Shown here piece after piece: positions 1 through 11,007 of a stretch of 64,000 nt of DNA; within the stretch, counting starts at the first letter, position 1; the number at the start of each line of letters is the position of its first letter. The notes beneath the pieces are model-generated. The model worked only from the letters and a program-made list of their open reading frames with translations. It had not been told where the DNA came from and made no database searches. Source of the stretch: Sphingomonas sp. BK235 (GTDB lineage: Bacteria > Pseudomonadota > Alphaproteobacteria > Sphingomonadales > Sphingomonadaceae). The stretch lies in contig NZ_SLXN01000005.1 in NCBI RefSeq assembly GCF_004345855.1, positions 124,001 through 188,000 on the forward strand, given 5' to 3'. The translations under genes and the position numbers were made by a program.

Positions 1-932
1 GCGTGACCGTGATGGTCAACGCCGGGCTGCGCGACGACGTCGCCGTGCTCGACCTGACGGGGGCGGACGGGATCGGGCTGTTCCGCACCGAGTTCCAGTT
101 CCTCGTCTCCGCCACGCTGCCGCAGCGCGAGCGCCAGCAGCGGCTGTACCGCGAGGTGCTCGACGCCTCGGGCTCGCGCCCGGTGATCTTCCGCACGGTC
201 GACATCGGCGGCGACAAGGCGTTGCCCTATCTGACTCACACCGGCGAGGAGGAGAATCCGGCGATGGGCTGGCGCGCGCTGCGGCTCGCGCTGGAGCGCG
301 ACGGGCTGATGAAGGCGCAGGCGCGCGCGCTGCTGGAGGCGGGCGCGGGGCGCACGCTCAACGTGATGTTCCCGATGGTGTCCGAGCCATGGGAGTTCGA
401 CGAGGCCAAGGCCTTGTTCGAGGCGCAGCGCGCCTTCCTCCACCAGCGCAACAAGCGCCTGCCGCTGGAGGTGCGCTACGGCGCGATGCTGGAGGTGCCC
501 GCGCTCGCCTATCAGCTCGACGTGCTGCTGCCCAACATCGACTTCCTGTCGATCGGGACGAACGACCTCACCCAGTTCCTGTTCGCCGCCGACCGCGCCA
601 ATCCCAAGCTGGCGGACCGCTACGACTGGCTGTCGGGCTCGATCCTGCGGTTCCTGCGCCGCGTGATCGTGCCCGCGCGCGAGGCCGGCGTGCCGGTGGC
701 GGTGTGCGGCGAGATGGGCGGGCGGCCGCTGGAGGCGATGGCGCTGATCGGGATCGGGCTCGACCGGCTCTCGATCACCCCGGCGGCGGTGGGGCCGGTC
801 AAGGCGATGATCCGCACGCTCGATCGCGCTGCGCTGACCGCCTTCATGGACGAGCTGCTGGTCCGCCCGCCGCGCGACATGCGCGGCGCGCTCGCCGCCT
901 GGGCGACCGAGCGCGGGGTTGAGCTGGCGTGA
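1..932 (+). CDS. ptsP: Phosphoenolpyruvate-protein phosphotransferase (PtsP/EI-Ntr), 3' part
   Basis: The gene enters from the left edge, so only the C-terminal 309 residues or so are visible. They form the PEP-binding TIM-barrel domain of the enzyme I family. Visible motifs are GLFRTEFQFL (about residues 25-34 of the fragment), DIGGDKALPYL (67-77), FPMV, GTNDLTQF (185-192) and CGEMGG near 236, which carries the catalytic-site cysteine. Enzyme I proteins take phosphate from PEP and pass it to HPr-like carriers. In alphaproteobacteria with few sugar PTS genes, this copy usually carries an N-terminal GAF domain and works in the regulatory nitrogen PTS. That assignment is inference here, because the N-terminus lies outside the window and an ordinary PtsI cannot be strictly excluded. 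The gene ends in TGA and is followed by a 114-bp gap before the next gene. Confidence 0.85.
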   Translation, partial: VTVMVNAGLRDDVAVLDLTGADGIGLFRTEFQFLVSATLPQRERQQRLYREVLDASGSRPVIFRTVDIGGDKALPYLTHTGEEENPAMGWRALRLALERDGLMKAQARALLEAGAGRTLNVMFPMVSEPWEFDEAKALFEAQRAFLHQRNKRLPLEVRYGAMLEVPALAYQLDVLLPNIDFLSIGTNDLTQFLFAADRANPKLADRYDWLSGSILRFLRRVIVPAREAGVPVAVCGEMGGRPLEAMALIGIGLDRLSITPAAVGPVKAMIRTLDRAALTAFMDELLVRPPRDMRGALAAWATERGVELA

Positions 933-972
933 GGTCGCGACGAATCGAGTCGAATCGGGTGAAGCCCCTCTG

Positions 973-1002
973 TTGACACTGTTGCTCGTGTTTGAAACAC
1001 GA
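973..1002 (+). promoter_or_regulatory. TTGACA box with a 17-bp palindrome upstream of the RodZ-like gene
   Basis: A consensus -35-like TTGACA lies at 973-978. It is followed at 986-1002 by the perfect palindrome TCGTGTTTGAAACACGA (8-bp arms, 1-bp centre), which covers where a -10 element would sit. No good -10 hexamer is visible at 17 bp spacing (AACACG), so the promoter call is tentative. The palindrome looks like a repressor or activator operator. The regulator is not known. Confidence 0.4.
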
Positions 1003-1046
1003 ACGCACGCCCGCAAGAACGCTGCGGGCGCGGGGCGGAGAGAAGA

Positions 1047-1937
1047 ATGAGCGACGGCGAGCTACCCGCACAGGCACCGACGCCCGGCTCGGTCGGCGCG
1101 CGGCTGCGCGCGGCGCGCGAGGCGCAGGGGCTGTCGCTGGCCGAGGTGGCGGCGCGCACGCGCGTGACGCAGCGCTTCCTCGAGGCGCTCGAGATGGACC
1201 GGCTCGACCTGCTGCCCTCGCCGACCTACGCCTCCGGTTTCGCGCGCGCTTATGCCCGTGCGGTCGGGCTCGACCAGGCCGATGTCGGCCGCGCCATCCG
1301 CGGCGAGCTCGCGCGCGGCGCGATGCCGCTGCGCCAGCACCATATCGAGGAGATCGCCGACCCGTCGCGCGCGCCCTCGCGCGGTTTGGTGATCGTCGCC
1401 GCTGGGCTCGCGCTGGCGGTGCTGGTGCTGGGCGTGCTGTGGCTCTCCACCGGCATGTTCCGCGGCACCGCCGAGCAGGCGCCCGAGGCGACGCCGAGCG
1501 CGCAGGTCGCCTCCAGCAAGGAGGTGCCGCCGCCCGCGCCGACCCCGGCCGGCACCGGCAAGGTGGTGCTGACCGCGCGCACCGAGGTGTGGATGCGCGT
1601 CTACGACGGCGCCAAGCAGCGCCTGTTCGAGGGCACGATGCAGCCGGGTCAGTCGTTCGAGGTGCCAGCCGGTACCGATCGTCCCATGATCAACGTCGGC
1701 CGCCCCGACCAGCTCACCGTGACGGTCGACGGCCGCGAGGTCGCGCCGCTGGGCGACGGCAAGCGCGCGATCCGCGATGTCGGCATCAGCGCCGAGGCGC
1801 TCGCCGCGCGCGGCCTGCCCGCGCCGGCGCCGAGCGCGAGCGCGACGCCGCCGGCGACCGCGGCGGCGGCACCGGCACCGGCACCGGCACCGGGCGACGC
1901 GGGGCAGCTCGCCGCGTTCCGCGACGTGGCGCGGTGA
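1047..1937 (+). CDS. RodZ-like membrane-anchored helix-turn-helix protein (DUF4115)
   Basis: This 296-residue protein has the RodZ layout. An N-terminal Cro/CI-type HTH (about residues 15-85, with RLRAAREAQGLSLAEVA and FLEALE) is followed by one transmembrane segment near 112-132 (GLVIVAAGLALAVLVLGVLW). A Pro/Ala-rich linker and a periplasmic DUF4115-like beta domain (about 170-260) complete it. A low-complexity Ala/Pro tail ends the protein. RodZ proteins link MreB filaments to the cell-wall elongation machinery and help set rod shape. The start is supported by a GGAGAGAAG ribosome site 2-3 bp before the ATG. The gene follows ptsP and has its own candidate promoter. It could instead be a generic RodZ-domain protein without a shape role, so no gene symbol is given. 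Confidence 0.75.
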   Translation: MSDGELPAQAPTPGSVGARLRAAREAQGLSLAEVAARTRVTQRFLEALEMDRLDLLPSPTYASGFARAYARAVGLDQADVGRAIRGELARGAMPLRQHHIEEIADPSRAPSRGLVIVAAGLALAVLVLGVLWLSTGMFRGTAEQAPEATPSAQVASSKEVPPPAPTPAGTGKVVLTARTEVWMRVYDGAKQRLFEGTMQPGQSFEVPAGTDRPMINVGRPDQLTVTVDGREVAPLGDGKRAIRDVGISAEALAARGLPAPAPSASATPPATAAAAPAPAPAPGDAGQLAAFRDVAR

Positions 1938-2004
1938 GGTGTGGTACCATGCTCCGACGGGCCGAGGGTCGGATTGGCATGTCGCGGCTCTTGGCCGCCC
2001 TTTC

Positions 2005-2098
2005 GTCACCCCGGACTTGATCTGGGGTCCATGGTGCCGCGCACACCACCACCGTGGCGGTCGCGGACAGATGGATCCCGGATCAAGTCCGGGATGAC
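2005..2098. repeat. Long inverted repeat of the GTCATCCCGGAC type (BIME-like)
   Basis: The 28-bp arms at 2005-2032 and 2071-2098 are reverse complements with three mismatches and are separated by 38 bp. Each arm is itself nearly palindromic around CCGGACTTGATC. The same arm sequence recurs in the 11.1 kb and 11.5 kb repeats of this window, so this is a dispersed intergenic element. It occupies most of the gap between the RodZ-like gene and cpoB and could fold into a strong hairpin in the transcript. Confidence 0.8.
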
Positions 2099-2233
2099 GG
2101 TTGGGTGATGACGGAGACGACGCGTGCACGCAGCGTCGGCCGGCGCTCTCGCGACTCAGACCACGCCGCGCTTCACCGTGGCGACAGCTCGCTTCTATAG
2201 AGAGGTGCGACAGGTGCGCACCGGGGACGGACG

Positions 2234-3118
2234 ATGATGACCAAGTGGATGGCAGGCGCCGCGCTGGCGCTGGTGGTGGCGACGCCGGCGGCGGCGCAGA
2301 TCGAGGGCCGCGTCGGCAAGCTCGAGGCGGAGATGCGCGCGGTGCAGCGCAAGGTCTTCCCCGGCGGCGCCGGCGCGATGGTGGAGCCGCAGATCGCGCC
2401 GACCACCGCGCCGGTCGACGCCGCGGGCGTCCCGGCCACCAGCGCGCTGACCGACATCACCGCGCGCGTCACCTCGCTCGAGCAGCAGATGGCGAGCATG
2501 ACCGGGCAGATCGAGCAGACCCAGTACAAGCTGCGCCAGCTCGAGCAGCAGTTCGAGGACTATCGCAAGGCCACCGACGCGCGGCTGGCGCCCCCCGCCG
2601 CGCCGGCGCCGGCGCCGGGGTTCGGCGGCGAGGGCGGGCCGGCGGTCACCGTGCCCCAGGCCCCGGTGCCCGCGGGCGCGGTCGCGGCGGCGGGGGACAC
2701 CGCCGCGATCGACCGGCCGAGCAGCGGCGACCCCGCGGAGGACGCTTACCTCGCGGGGTATCGCCTGTGGCAGGCGAAGGACTATCCCGCCGCCGAGGCG
2801 CAGCTCAAGAAGGTGGTCGCCACCTATCCCAAGCACCGCCGCGCCAGCTTCGCGCAGAACCTGCTGGGCCGCTCCTATCTCGACGAGGGCAAGCCCAGCC
2901 TCGCCTCGATCGCCTTCTACGACAATTACAAGAAGTTCCCTGACGGCGAGCGCGCGCCCGACAGCCTCTATTATCTCGGCACCGCGCTGCTCAAGCTCGA
3001 CAAGCCTGCGGACGCCTGCAAGGTCTATGGCGAGCTGACCGACGTCTATGGCAGCAAGATCTCGCCCGGGCTCAAGGCCGATGTCGCCAAGGCGCGTACC
3101 GCCGCCAAGTGCAAGTGA
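2234..3118 (+). CDS. cpoB: Tol-Pal system protein CpoB/YbgF
   Basis: A 294-residue periplasmic protein starts with a cleavable signal peptide ending in AAA-AQ near residue 22. A coiled-coil segment follows (about 25-120, with LEAEMRAVQRKV and the LEQQMASMTGQIEQTQ stretch). After a Pro/Ala/Gly-rich linker there is a TPR region (about 165-290) with the typical DAYLAGYRLWQAKDYPAAE, KHRRASFAQNLLGRSY and PDSLYYLGTALLKL repeats. CpoB works with Tol-Pal to coordinate outer-membrane constriction with peptidoglycan synthesis at division. In this lineage the gene usually follows pal, but no pal is seen directly upstream here. The next gene, tilS, begins about 7 bp after the stop codon, so the two are probably co-transcribed. 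Two ATG codons are in tandem; the first is used here. Confidence 0.9.
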   Translation: MMTKWMAGAALALVVATPAAAQIEGRVGKLEAEMRAVQRKVFPGGAGAMVEPQIAPTTAPVDAAGVPATSALTDITARVTSLEQQMASMTGQIEQTQYKLRQLEQQFEDYRKATDARLAPPAAPAPAPGFGGEGGPAVTVPQAPVPAGAVAAAGDTAAIDRPSSGDPAEDAYLAGYRLWQAKDYPAAEAQLKKVVATYPKHRRASFAQNLLGRSYLDEGKPSLASIAFYDNYKKFPDGERAPDSLYYLGTALLKLDKPADACKVYGELTDVYGSKISPGLKADVAKARTAAKCK

Positions 3119-3125
3119 GCTGAGC

Positions 3126-4118
3126 GTGGCGCCGCTGCCCGCGGCGGCGGTGGCGCGCTTCGCCGACGAGCTGCGCCGCGGGCTCGCGCGCGCCGACGCG
3201 GCGTTGACGGGGGCGCCGCGGCTGGGCGTGGCGGTCTCGGGCGGACCCGATTCGGTCGCGCTGCTGCTGCTCGCCGCGGCGGCCTTCCCGGGCGCGGTGG
3301 TCGCGGCGACGGTCGACCACCGGCTCCGCCCCGCCGGCGCCGAGGAGGCGGCGATGGTGGCGACGCTATGCGCGCGGCTCGGCGTGGCGCACGCCACGCT
3401 CGTCCCGGACGCGCCGATCGCGGGCAGCTCGCTCCAGCGCCGCGCGCGCGCGGCGCGTTACGCGCTGCTGACCGACTGGGCCGCGCGCGAGCGGGTCGAC
3501 GCGCTGCTGACCGCGCACCACGCCGACGACCAGGCCGAGACGTTGCTGATGCGGCTCAACCGTGCCTCGGGGCTGGCCGGGCTGAGCGCGATCCGCGCGG
3601 CGCGCCGGGAGGGCGGGGCGCTGCTGCTGCGCCCGCTGCTGGCGTGGCGCCGCGCCGAGCTGCGCGCGCTGGTGGAGGCGGCGGGGGCGCGCTTCGTCGA
3701 CGACCCGTCGAATCGCGATCCGCGCCACGATCGCACCCGCGTCCGCGCCCTGCTCGCCGCGGCGCCCGCGCTCGACCCCGCCGCGCTCGCCGCCTCCGCG
3801 GCCTTCCTCGCCGAGGCGGAGGAGGTGATCGCGCGGTTGACCGAGCGGCTGTGGATCGAGCAATGGCGAGGACCAGACAGGCCTCTCGCCGTGACCGGGC
3901 AGCCGCGCGAACTGCGCCGTCGACTCCTCCGCCGCGCGCTCCACGCGACTCGGGCGCGGCACGCGATCGAGCTGCCCGCCTTCACCGATTCGTCCAATAT
4001 CGAGCCGCTGCTCGACGCGCTCGAGGCACGCCGCGGCGCGACCCACGCCGGCGTTAAGGTAGAAGTCCACGAGGAAAGCTGGATTTTTCGCCCAGCACCG
4101 CCGCGTCGATCACTCTGA
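3126..4118 (+). CDS. tilS: tRNA(Ile)-lysidine synthase TilS
   Basis: TilS attaches lysine to C34 of the CAU anticodon of a tRNA-Ile, using ATP, so that it reads AUA. The PP-loop ATPase motif SGGPDS lies at residues 38-43. It is followed by the family features [36 protein letters not shown] and [12 protein letters not shown], and [16 protein letters not shown]. The length of about 330 residues fits the short alphaproteobacterial form. The open frame reaches back to 3048 inside cpoB. I chose the GTG at 3126 because it avoids that overlap and leaves a normal N-terminus. The start is uncertain; the identity is not. The gene sits between cpoB and ftsH, an arrangement common in this group. Confidence 0.9.
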   Translation: MAPLPAAAVARFADELRRGLARADAALTGAPRLGVAVSGGPDSVALLLLAAAAFPGAVVAATVDHRLRPAGAEEAAMVATLCARLGVAHATLVPDAPIAGSSLQRRARAARYALLTDWAARERVDALLTAHHADDQAETLLMRLNRASGLAGLSAIRAARREGGALLLRPLLAWRRAELRALVEAAGARFVDDPSNRDPRHDRTRVRALLAAAPALDPAALAASAAFLAEAEEVIARLTERLWIEQWRGPDRPLAVTGQPRELRRRLLRRALHATRARHAIELPAFTDSSNIEPLLDALEARRGATHAGVKVEVHEESWIFRPAPPRRSL

Positions 4119-4182
4119 CCGACGCTGTTCCATTGCCATTAACCCGTCGTGGCTTACATTGTGTTCGTTGGAAAGGTACCCG

Positions 4183-6165
<1,983 letters not shown>

Positions 6166-6195
6166 CGTCGCACCGGATCACCGGCTGGGATGAGG

Positions 6196-6226
6196 GAGGG
6201 GCGGCCTGCGGGTCGCCCCTCTTCTT
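6196..6226 (+). terminator. Rho-independent-like terminator after ftsH
   Basis: An 8-bp GC-rich stem, GAGGGGCG paired with CGCCCCTC (6196-6203 with 6214-6221), has a 10-base loop and is followed by the T-rich CTTCTTTC run. It lies 30 bp after the ftsH stop and before a convergent minus-strand gene. Confidence 0.7.
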
Positions 6227-6253
6227 TCGCACGGGGCAGCGCAGGCCGCGCGG

Positions 6254-8221
6254 TCACGCCCCCGGCGCGGCATCCTCCGTCACCGGGACGTCGAACGTGC
6301 CGACGGGCAGCTGCGCCGCGTCGAACAGGTTGACCGTCGGCGTCTCCGCCCAGGCGTAGCGGACATGCGTCACCGGCTGGCCGTCGCCCGGCAGCGTCAC
6401 GCGGTCCCCCGCCACCGTCCCCGCGGCGAAGCGGCACGTCCCCGCCGCCGCGCCGCATAGCTCGAAGCCGACCGCCTGCGCCGCCCCGCGCGCGCTCAGC
6501 GCGCCGGTGACGCCGGAGAAGCGCAGCACCGCGCCCCCGTCCGCGCCGCGCCGCGCCGTCGCGATCGCGGGGCCGGCCGGGGCGACCGGCTCGCCGTAGC
6601 GCGCCGCGCGCATCGCGCGCGCGAGCCGCAGCCCGACCTCGCGCTTCTCGCCCGGGTGGATGTCGAGCGCGTCGCCCAGGTCGAGCGTCACCGCCAGACC
6701 GGCATGCGGATCGGCCGCCACGACCCGGCGCTGCGCGTCGCGCACCACGCCCCAGCCGCTCTCCGCCGGCGCCGCCGCGCGCGGGCCATAAGCGGAGAGC
6801 TGGACCACCGCCGCGGCGGTCTCGGGTGTCCCCATCCGCGCGCGCCAGTCCGCGAACAGCGCGGCGAGCCGGCGGTCATAGCCCGGCAGACCGGTGTCGG
6901 ATTCACCCTGGTACCAGGCGATCCCCGCGAGCTGGATCGGCGCGAGCGGCGCCACCATGGCATGGTCGAGCATCCCCGCGCCGTTGATGTCGTCCCACGG
7001 CACGCGCGGCGCCGCGCCGGCGACCCGCCCGGCGCGCGCATAGCGCCAGCCGGTGTCGAGCGCGACGCTGCTGCCGTCCGCGAAGGTCAGCCGCATCCGC
7101 TCGGCGGGGCCGGTCATCCCGCCGAAGGCATAGACGTCGTCGTCGCTCACCGTGATGACGTTGCGCCCCGCGCGCAGCGTCCCGGCGGGCAGCGCATAGA
7201 CGCGCGACTGGGTCGCCAGGCTCGTCGCGCCGACCCCGATGCCATTGACCCAGCTATAGTCGGCGTCGTCGATCGTGCCGAGCGACAGCGTCGCCGGTCC
7301 GCGCGCCTGCGCCGCGGTCAGCTCCACCTCGCGGCGATACCAGACGATGCCGTTGTAGTCGGCGAGCTCGGGAACGCCCCAGGTTTCGAAGGCGGTCAGC
7401 GACGGCACCGGGCGCCAGTCGAGCGCGGCGTCGGGCTGCCACGGCTCGCGCCCGCGCGCGTCGCCGCTCGCGCCGCGCCACCATTGCTCCCACGCCCCCA
7501 CCGCGCGTCGCACCGCGGTGGCGGGATCGCGCGCGTAGAGCGCGCGCTGCGCCGCCGCCTCGCCCTCGCCGCCGGCGCGCAGCGCGGCGTCGCTCATCCA
7601 CGCGCTGATGCGGGATCCGCCCCAGCTCGCGTGGATCGCGCCGATCGGCACCTTGGCGGTGCGGCGCAGCGACTGGACCATGTAGAAACAGGCCGCGGAG
7701 AAGCTTGGCGCGCTGTCCGGCCCGGCGAGCTGCCAGCGCGGCGGAGTGCCGAGCCGGTCGAGCGGGGTGACGCTCGACGCCTTGGGGATGGTCAGCAGCC
7801 GCAGCTGCGCGTCGACCGGCGGGCGCGCGTCGCCGAACTGCGCCTGCGCGTCGCTGACCGTCATCTCCATGTTGCTCTGGCCCGAGCACAGAAAGACGTC
7901 GCCGACCAGCAGGTCGCTGACCAGCGTCGCGCCGCTGGGCGCGGCGACGGTCAGCTCGTACGGCCCGCCCGCGGCGAGCGCCGGCAGCGTCGCGGCGAAG
8001 CGACCGTCGCGCGCCGCGGTCACCGTGACGCTGCGCCCCGCGAGCCCGATCATCACCGTCTCGCCCGGGGCGGCGGTGCCGCGCAGCGCGATCGGCCGGT
8101 CGCGCTGGATCACGCCATGGTCCGCGATCGCGCCGTCGAGCCGCGGCGCCGCGAGCGCGGCGGGCGCCGCCAGCGCGCCGGCGAGCAGGAGCGGGAGGAG
8201 GCGCGCTGGTCGATGGGGCAT
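6254..8221 (-). CDS. Sialate O-acetylesterase-like SGNH hydrolase
   Basis: The 655-residue product begins with a signal peptide (hydrophobic LLPLLLAGALAAPAALA, cleaved near residue 24), so it should act in the periplasm or outside. The esterase domain has the SGNH serine motif CSGQSNME at about 111-118, WYQGESD near 436-442 and a C-terminal DIHPGEK histidine near 520. Between these is a beta-sandwich stretch typical of the SASA family (a 9-O-acetylesterase acting on acetylated sugars). The open frame continues far upstream, but that part is only the antisense frame of the next gene. The start chosen at the signal peptide is clear. It lies 86 bp after the DUF2891 gene and could be in the same operon. 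The natural substrate cannot be told from sequence and may be plant or algal acetylated glycans rather than sialic acid. Confidence 0.85.
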   Translation of the reverse strand: MPHRPARLLPLLLAGALAAPAALAAPRLDGAIADHGVIQRDRPIALRGTAAPGETVMIGLAGRSVTVTAARDGRFAATLPALAAGGPYELTVAAPSGATLVSDLLVGDVFLCSGQSNMEMTVSDAQAQFGDARPPVDAQLRLLTIPKASSVTPLDRLGTPPRWQLAGPDSAPSFSAACFYMVQSLRRTAKVPIGAIHASWGGSRISAWMSDAALRAGGEGEAAAQRALYARDPATAVRRAVGAWEQWWRGASGDARGREPWQPDAALDWRPVPSLTAFETWGVPELADYNGIVWYRREVELTAAQARGPATLSLGTIDDADYSWVNGIGVGATSLATQSRVYALPAGTLRAGRNVITVSDDDVYAFGGMTGPAERMRLTFADGSSVALDTGWRYARAGRVAGAAPRVPWDDINGAGMLDHAMVAPLAPIQLAGIAWYQGESDTGLPGYDRRLAALFADWRARMGTPETAAAVVQLSAYGPRAAAPAESGWGVVRDAQRRVVAADPHAGLAVTLDLGDALDIHPGEKREVGLRLARAMRAARYGEPVAPAGPAIATARRGADGGAVLRFSGVTGALSARGAAQAVGFELCGAAAGTCRFAAGTVAGDRVTLPGDGQPVTHVRYAWAETPTVNLFDAAQLPVGTFDVPVTEDAAPGA

Positions 8222-8307
8222 CGTCGGGGGAGATCCGCTGCGGGAGGAGGAAGCGCCAGCCTGCGCCAGCCCGCGGCGCGACGCAATCGCCGCGCGCGAC
8301 CCCGGGC

Positions 8308-9309
8308 TCAGCGTTCCGGTGGCAGCACCGCCAGTAGCGCGAAGGTGGCGAGCCAATGGCCGCCCATATAATCGTCGTCGAGATGCGGCAGGCTGGCGGC
8401 GAGATGCGCCTCGGCGACGTGCAGCATCGCCGCCGCGGCGGGATGGCGTGCGCCGAGCGCGACGGCGAGCTGGCGCCAGCACCAGGCGCGGCTGAGGTTG
8501 AGCCCGTCGAGATGCGCGATCTTGCCGTCGCTCCGGTCCGACACATGCGCCGGGCGGAACAGCGTGGCCGGCTCGCCGCGCGCGACATCGGGGAGGAAGG
8601 CGTCGAACCACGCCGCGAATGCGCCGGCGGGCAGCACGCGGCTCATCAGCAGCGCCTCGCACAAGGCCGAGGAGAGGAAGTCGTCGCCCGACGGTTCCCA
8701 CGCCTGGCAGGCACGGTCCGCGCCGAACCAGCCGCGCGCGCGCGCGTCGATCAGCTCGACCAGCGCGGGGTCGTGGCGCAGCGCCCAGTCGCGCGCGAGC
8801 ACCAGCGCGAAGCTGGTGTTGAAATGCGTGCCGACGCGCACCGCATAGGTCAGCTTGGGCAGGTAGGCCGCGAAGCGCGCGGCGAAGGCGCGCGCCAGCG
8901 GTTCGAGCGCCTTGCCCCAAGGCGCGGCATGCCGGTCCGCCTCGCCGTGGAGCGCGAGCAGCCACGCCCAGCCATAGGGGCGCTCGAACCCGCCGCTGGT
9001 CGGCCGGTCGAGATAGGCGAGCTCGCCCGCGACCTTGGCCGGGACCAGCATGGTGTCGGCGCGCGCGCGGATCGCCTCCGCCTCCGCCAGCGCCGGGAAG
9101 AGGCGGCGGATCGTCAGCAGCTGCCACCAGCCGTGGACGCAGCTGTGCCAGTCGAAGCTGCCGTGGAAGATCGGGTGGAGCGTCGCCGGCGGCACCGCGT
9201 CGTGCGCGCCGGTGAGGACATGGTCGAGCTTGTACGGATATGCGCGCCCGACATGGTCGAGCGTGATGCGCGCGAAGCGCGCGGCGAGCGCGGGGTCGAG
9301 CCTGGTCAT
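8308..9309 (-). CDS. DUF2891 family protein
   Basis: A 333-residue soluble protein without a signal peptide. Family-like features are YPYKLDHVLTG near the start and HPIFHGSFDWHSCVHGWW, a conserved histidine/tryptophan cluster. Further on come PYGWAWLLALHGE, VRVGTHFNTSFAL and NLSRAWCWRQLA. The pattern of aromatic and histidine residues in helical repeats resembles alpha/alpha-barrel proteins, but no enzymatic activity is established for DUF2891 as far as I know. The start at 9309 overlaps the stop of the DUF979 gene by 4 bp (ATGA), which argues for translational coupling with the two membrane proteins upstream. A start 15 bp further up is possible but less likely. Confidence 0.75.
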   Translation of the reverse strand: MTRLDPALAARFARITLDHVGRAYPYKLDHVLTGAHDAVPPATLHPIFHGSFDWHSCVHGWWQLLTIRRLFPALAEAEAIRARADTMLVPAKVAGELAYLDRPTSGGFERPYGWAWLLALHGEADRHAAPWGKALEPLARAFAARFAAYLPKLTYAVRVGTHFNTSFALVLARDWALRHDPALVELIDARARGWFGADRACQAWEPSGDDFLSSALCEALLMSRVLPAGAFAAWFDAFLPDVARGEPATLFRPAHVSDRSDGKIAHLDGLNLSRAWCWRQLAVALGARHPAAAAMLHVAEAHLAASLPHLDDDYMGGHWLATFALLAVLPPER

Positions 9310-10205
9310 CGGATCACCCACCATAGCAGCAGCACGTTGAACAGGAGCAGCGGCAGCGCGGTCGCCGCCTGCGCGCGGATCACGCCATAGCGGTCGCGCA
9401 GCTCGAGCAACGCGGCAGGGACGATGTTGAAGTTGGCCGCCATCGGGGTGAGCAAGGTGCCGCAGAAGCCCGCCAGCATGCCGATCGCCGCGACCGCCGC
9501 CGGGTCCCCGCCATACTGGCGCACCAGCAGCGGCATGCCCACCGCCGCCGCCATCACCGGGAAGGCGGCGAAGGCATTGCCCATCACGATCGTGAACAGC
9601 GCCATGCCGAGGCCATAGGCGATCGCGGCGCCGAGCACGCTTCCCGCCGGAATCGCGCCGCCGACCAGCCCGCCGACCACGTCGCCGACGCCCGCGAGCG
9701 CGAACACCGCGCCCAGGCTGGCGAGCAGCTGCGGCATGATCGCGGCCCAGCCGATCTCGTCGAGCAGCCGCCGCCCCGCGCGCACCCCCGCGAGCGGCGG
9801 CGCGCGCAGACGCCAGTGGCCGAGCGCGAGCGCGACGAGCACGCCGAGCGTCAGCGCCACCAAAGTGGCCTGCTGCGAGTCGACCAGCGTCGGCAGGCGC
9901 TTGAACAGCAAGGTGCCGCCGAGCGCGGCGGCGGGGATCACCAGCGCCAGCGCGAGCAGGGGCCCGCGCGGTTCGCTCGCCGTCTCGGGCTCGCCGCGGT
10001 GCATCCGGCCCGAGGTGGCGGTGGCGACCAAGGCGAGCACGAGCACGCCGTTGCCGAGATCGCCGATCGCGTCGCCCGCGAAGAAGGAGAGCGCGAGCAA
10101 GGCGTGGAACAGCGCGTTGGCCCAGCGCCGATCGGCCGCGCCGAGCAGCGCGCAGGCGGCGAAGAAGAGGCCGGCGACCGCGTAGACGAGGTTGAGCCCG
10201 ATCAT
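9306..10205 (-). CDS. DUF979 family membrane protein (putative permease component)
   Basis: This is a 299-residue polytopic membrane protein with about eight hydrophobic helices, beginning MIGLNLVYAVAGLFFAACAL. The start at 10205 overlaps the end of the DUF969 gene by 4 bp (ATGA) and is preferred over a GTG 36 bp upstream. DUF979 and DUF969 proteins occur as neighbouring pairs and are thought to form a transporter. From memory, such pairs lie near pyrrolidone-carboxylate peptidase genes in several bacteria, which would suit pyroglutamate as cargo. Here a 5-oxoprolinase gene lies just upstream on the same strand. The transport role and the substrate are inference. Confidence 0.75.
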   Translation of the reverse strand: MIGLNLVYAVAGLFFAACALLGAADRRWANALFHALLALSFFAGDAIGDLGNGVLVLALVATATSGRMHRGEPETASEPRGPLLALALVIPAAALGGTLLFKRLPTLVDSQQATLVALTLGVLVALALGHWRLRAPPLAGVRAGRRLLDEIGWAAIMPQLLASLGAVFALAGVGDVVGGLVGGAIPAGSVLGAAIAYGLGMALFTIVMGNAFAAFPVMAAAVGMPLLVRQYGGDPAAVAAIGMLAGFCGTLLTPMAANFNIVPAALLELRDRYGVIRAQAATALPLLLFNVLLLWWVIR

Positions 10206-10855
10206 CGCGCGCGCCGCCTCAGCCGACGGTCGAGCCACCACAGCCGCGCGCCATGGACGAGGAAGGCGGCGAGCGCGGTCGGGATCGCCCAGACCGAGAG
10301 CTGGAACGGCTCGACGCGCACGCCATAGCCCTCGAGCACGCCGCGCATCAGCAGGATCGAGCCGATCGCGATGAAGACGTCCTCGCCGAAGAACAGGCCG
10401 ATATTGTCGGTCGCGGCGGCGAGCGCGCGGATCGGCTCGCCGTCCTGTTCGCCCTGTTGGGCGGCGGCAGCCTCGGCCATGGGCGCGACGAGCGGCCGCA
10501 CTGTCTGCGCCGGCCCTGCGACCGCGTTGAGCCCGAGCGCGGCGGAGAGCTGGCGGAACAGCAGATAGCCCGCGAGCAGCCGCCCCACGGTGAGCCCGCG
10601 CAACCCGCCGACGAGCGCGCGCGCGCGCTGCTGCAGCCCGGCGCGTTCGAGCAGGCCGATCACGGGAAGCACGATGTAGATCGCGGTGACGTAGCGGCTC
10701 TGGTTGAAGGCGTGGCCGAATTTAGCGAGCACGGCGAGCGGGTCGAGCCCGGCGGCCAGCCCGGTCACCGCGGCGGCGACGACGATCACCAGCAGCGGGT
10801 TGAAGCGCAGCAGGAAGCCCAGCGCGATCACAGCGACGCCGGCGAGGACGAGCAT
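10202..10855 (-). CDS. DUF969 family membrane protein (putative permease component)
   Basis: A membrane protein of 217 residues starts MLVLAGVAVIALGFLLRFNP and has about five or six hydrophobic segments, including AVLAKFGHAFNQSRYVTAIYIV and FFGEDVFIAIGSILLMRG. The frame is open further upstream, but that part translates intergenic repeat DNA, so the ATG at 10855 is used. The ribosome site before it is weak. It is the first gene of an overlapping run with the DUF979 and DUF2891 genes. Its N-terminal half resembles anaerobic C4-dicarboxylate or gluconate carriers in style, which would fit an acid transporter; this is only an impression. Confidence 0.72.
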   Translation of the reverse strand: MLVLAGVAVIALGFLLRFNPLLVIVVAAAVTGLAAGLDPLAVLAKFGHAFNQSRYVTAIYIVLPVIGLLERAGLQQRARALVGGLRGLTVGRLLAGYLLFRQLSAALGLNAVAGPAQTVRPLVAPMAEAAAAQQGEQDGEPIRALAAATDNIGLFFGEDVFIAIGSILLMRGVLEGYGVRVEPFQLSVWAIPTALAAFLVHGARLWWLDRRLRRRAR

Positions 10856-11007
10856 CAGCGGCGGGTCCGTGAGGTGAGGGGCGACGAAAGTGGGACCTCT
10901 GAAACGCGGCCTTGCCTCGACGCGCGACCACCCCGGCGCACGCCGGGGTCCAGGTGGGAAGGCCGATGTGAGACTCTCTGGCGTTCCCCGACTGGACTCC
11001 CGCGTCT

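Noticed and set aside
8222..9127. Upstream extension of the sialate esterase reading frame
   Set aside because: This part is an alternative frame of the DUF2891 gene; the esterase has a clear signal peptide start at 8221.
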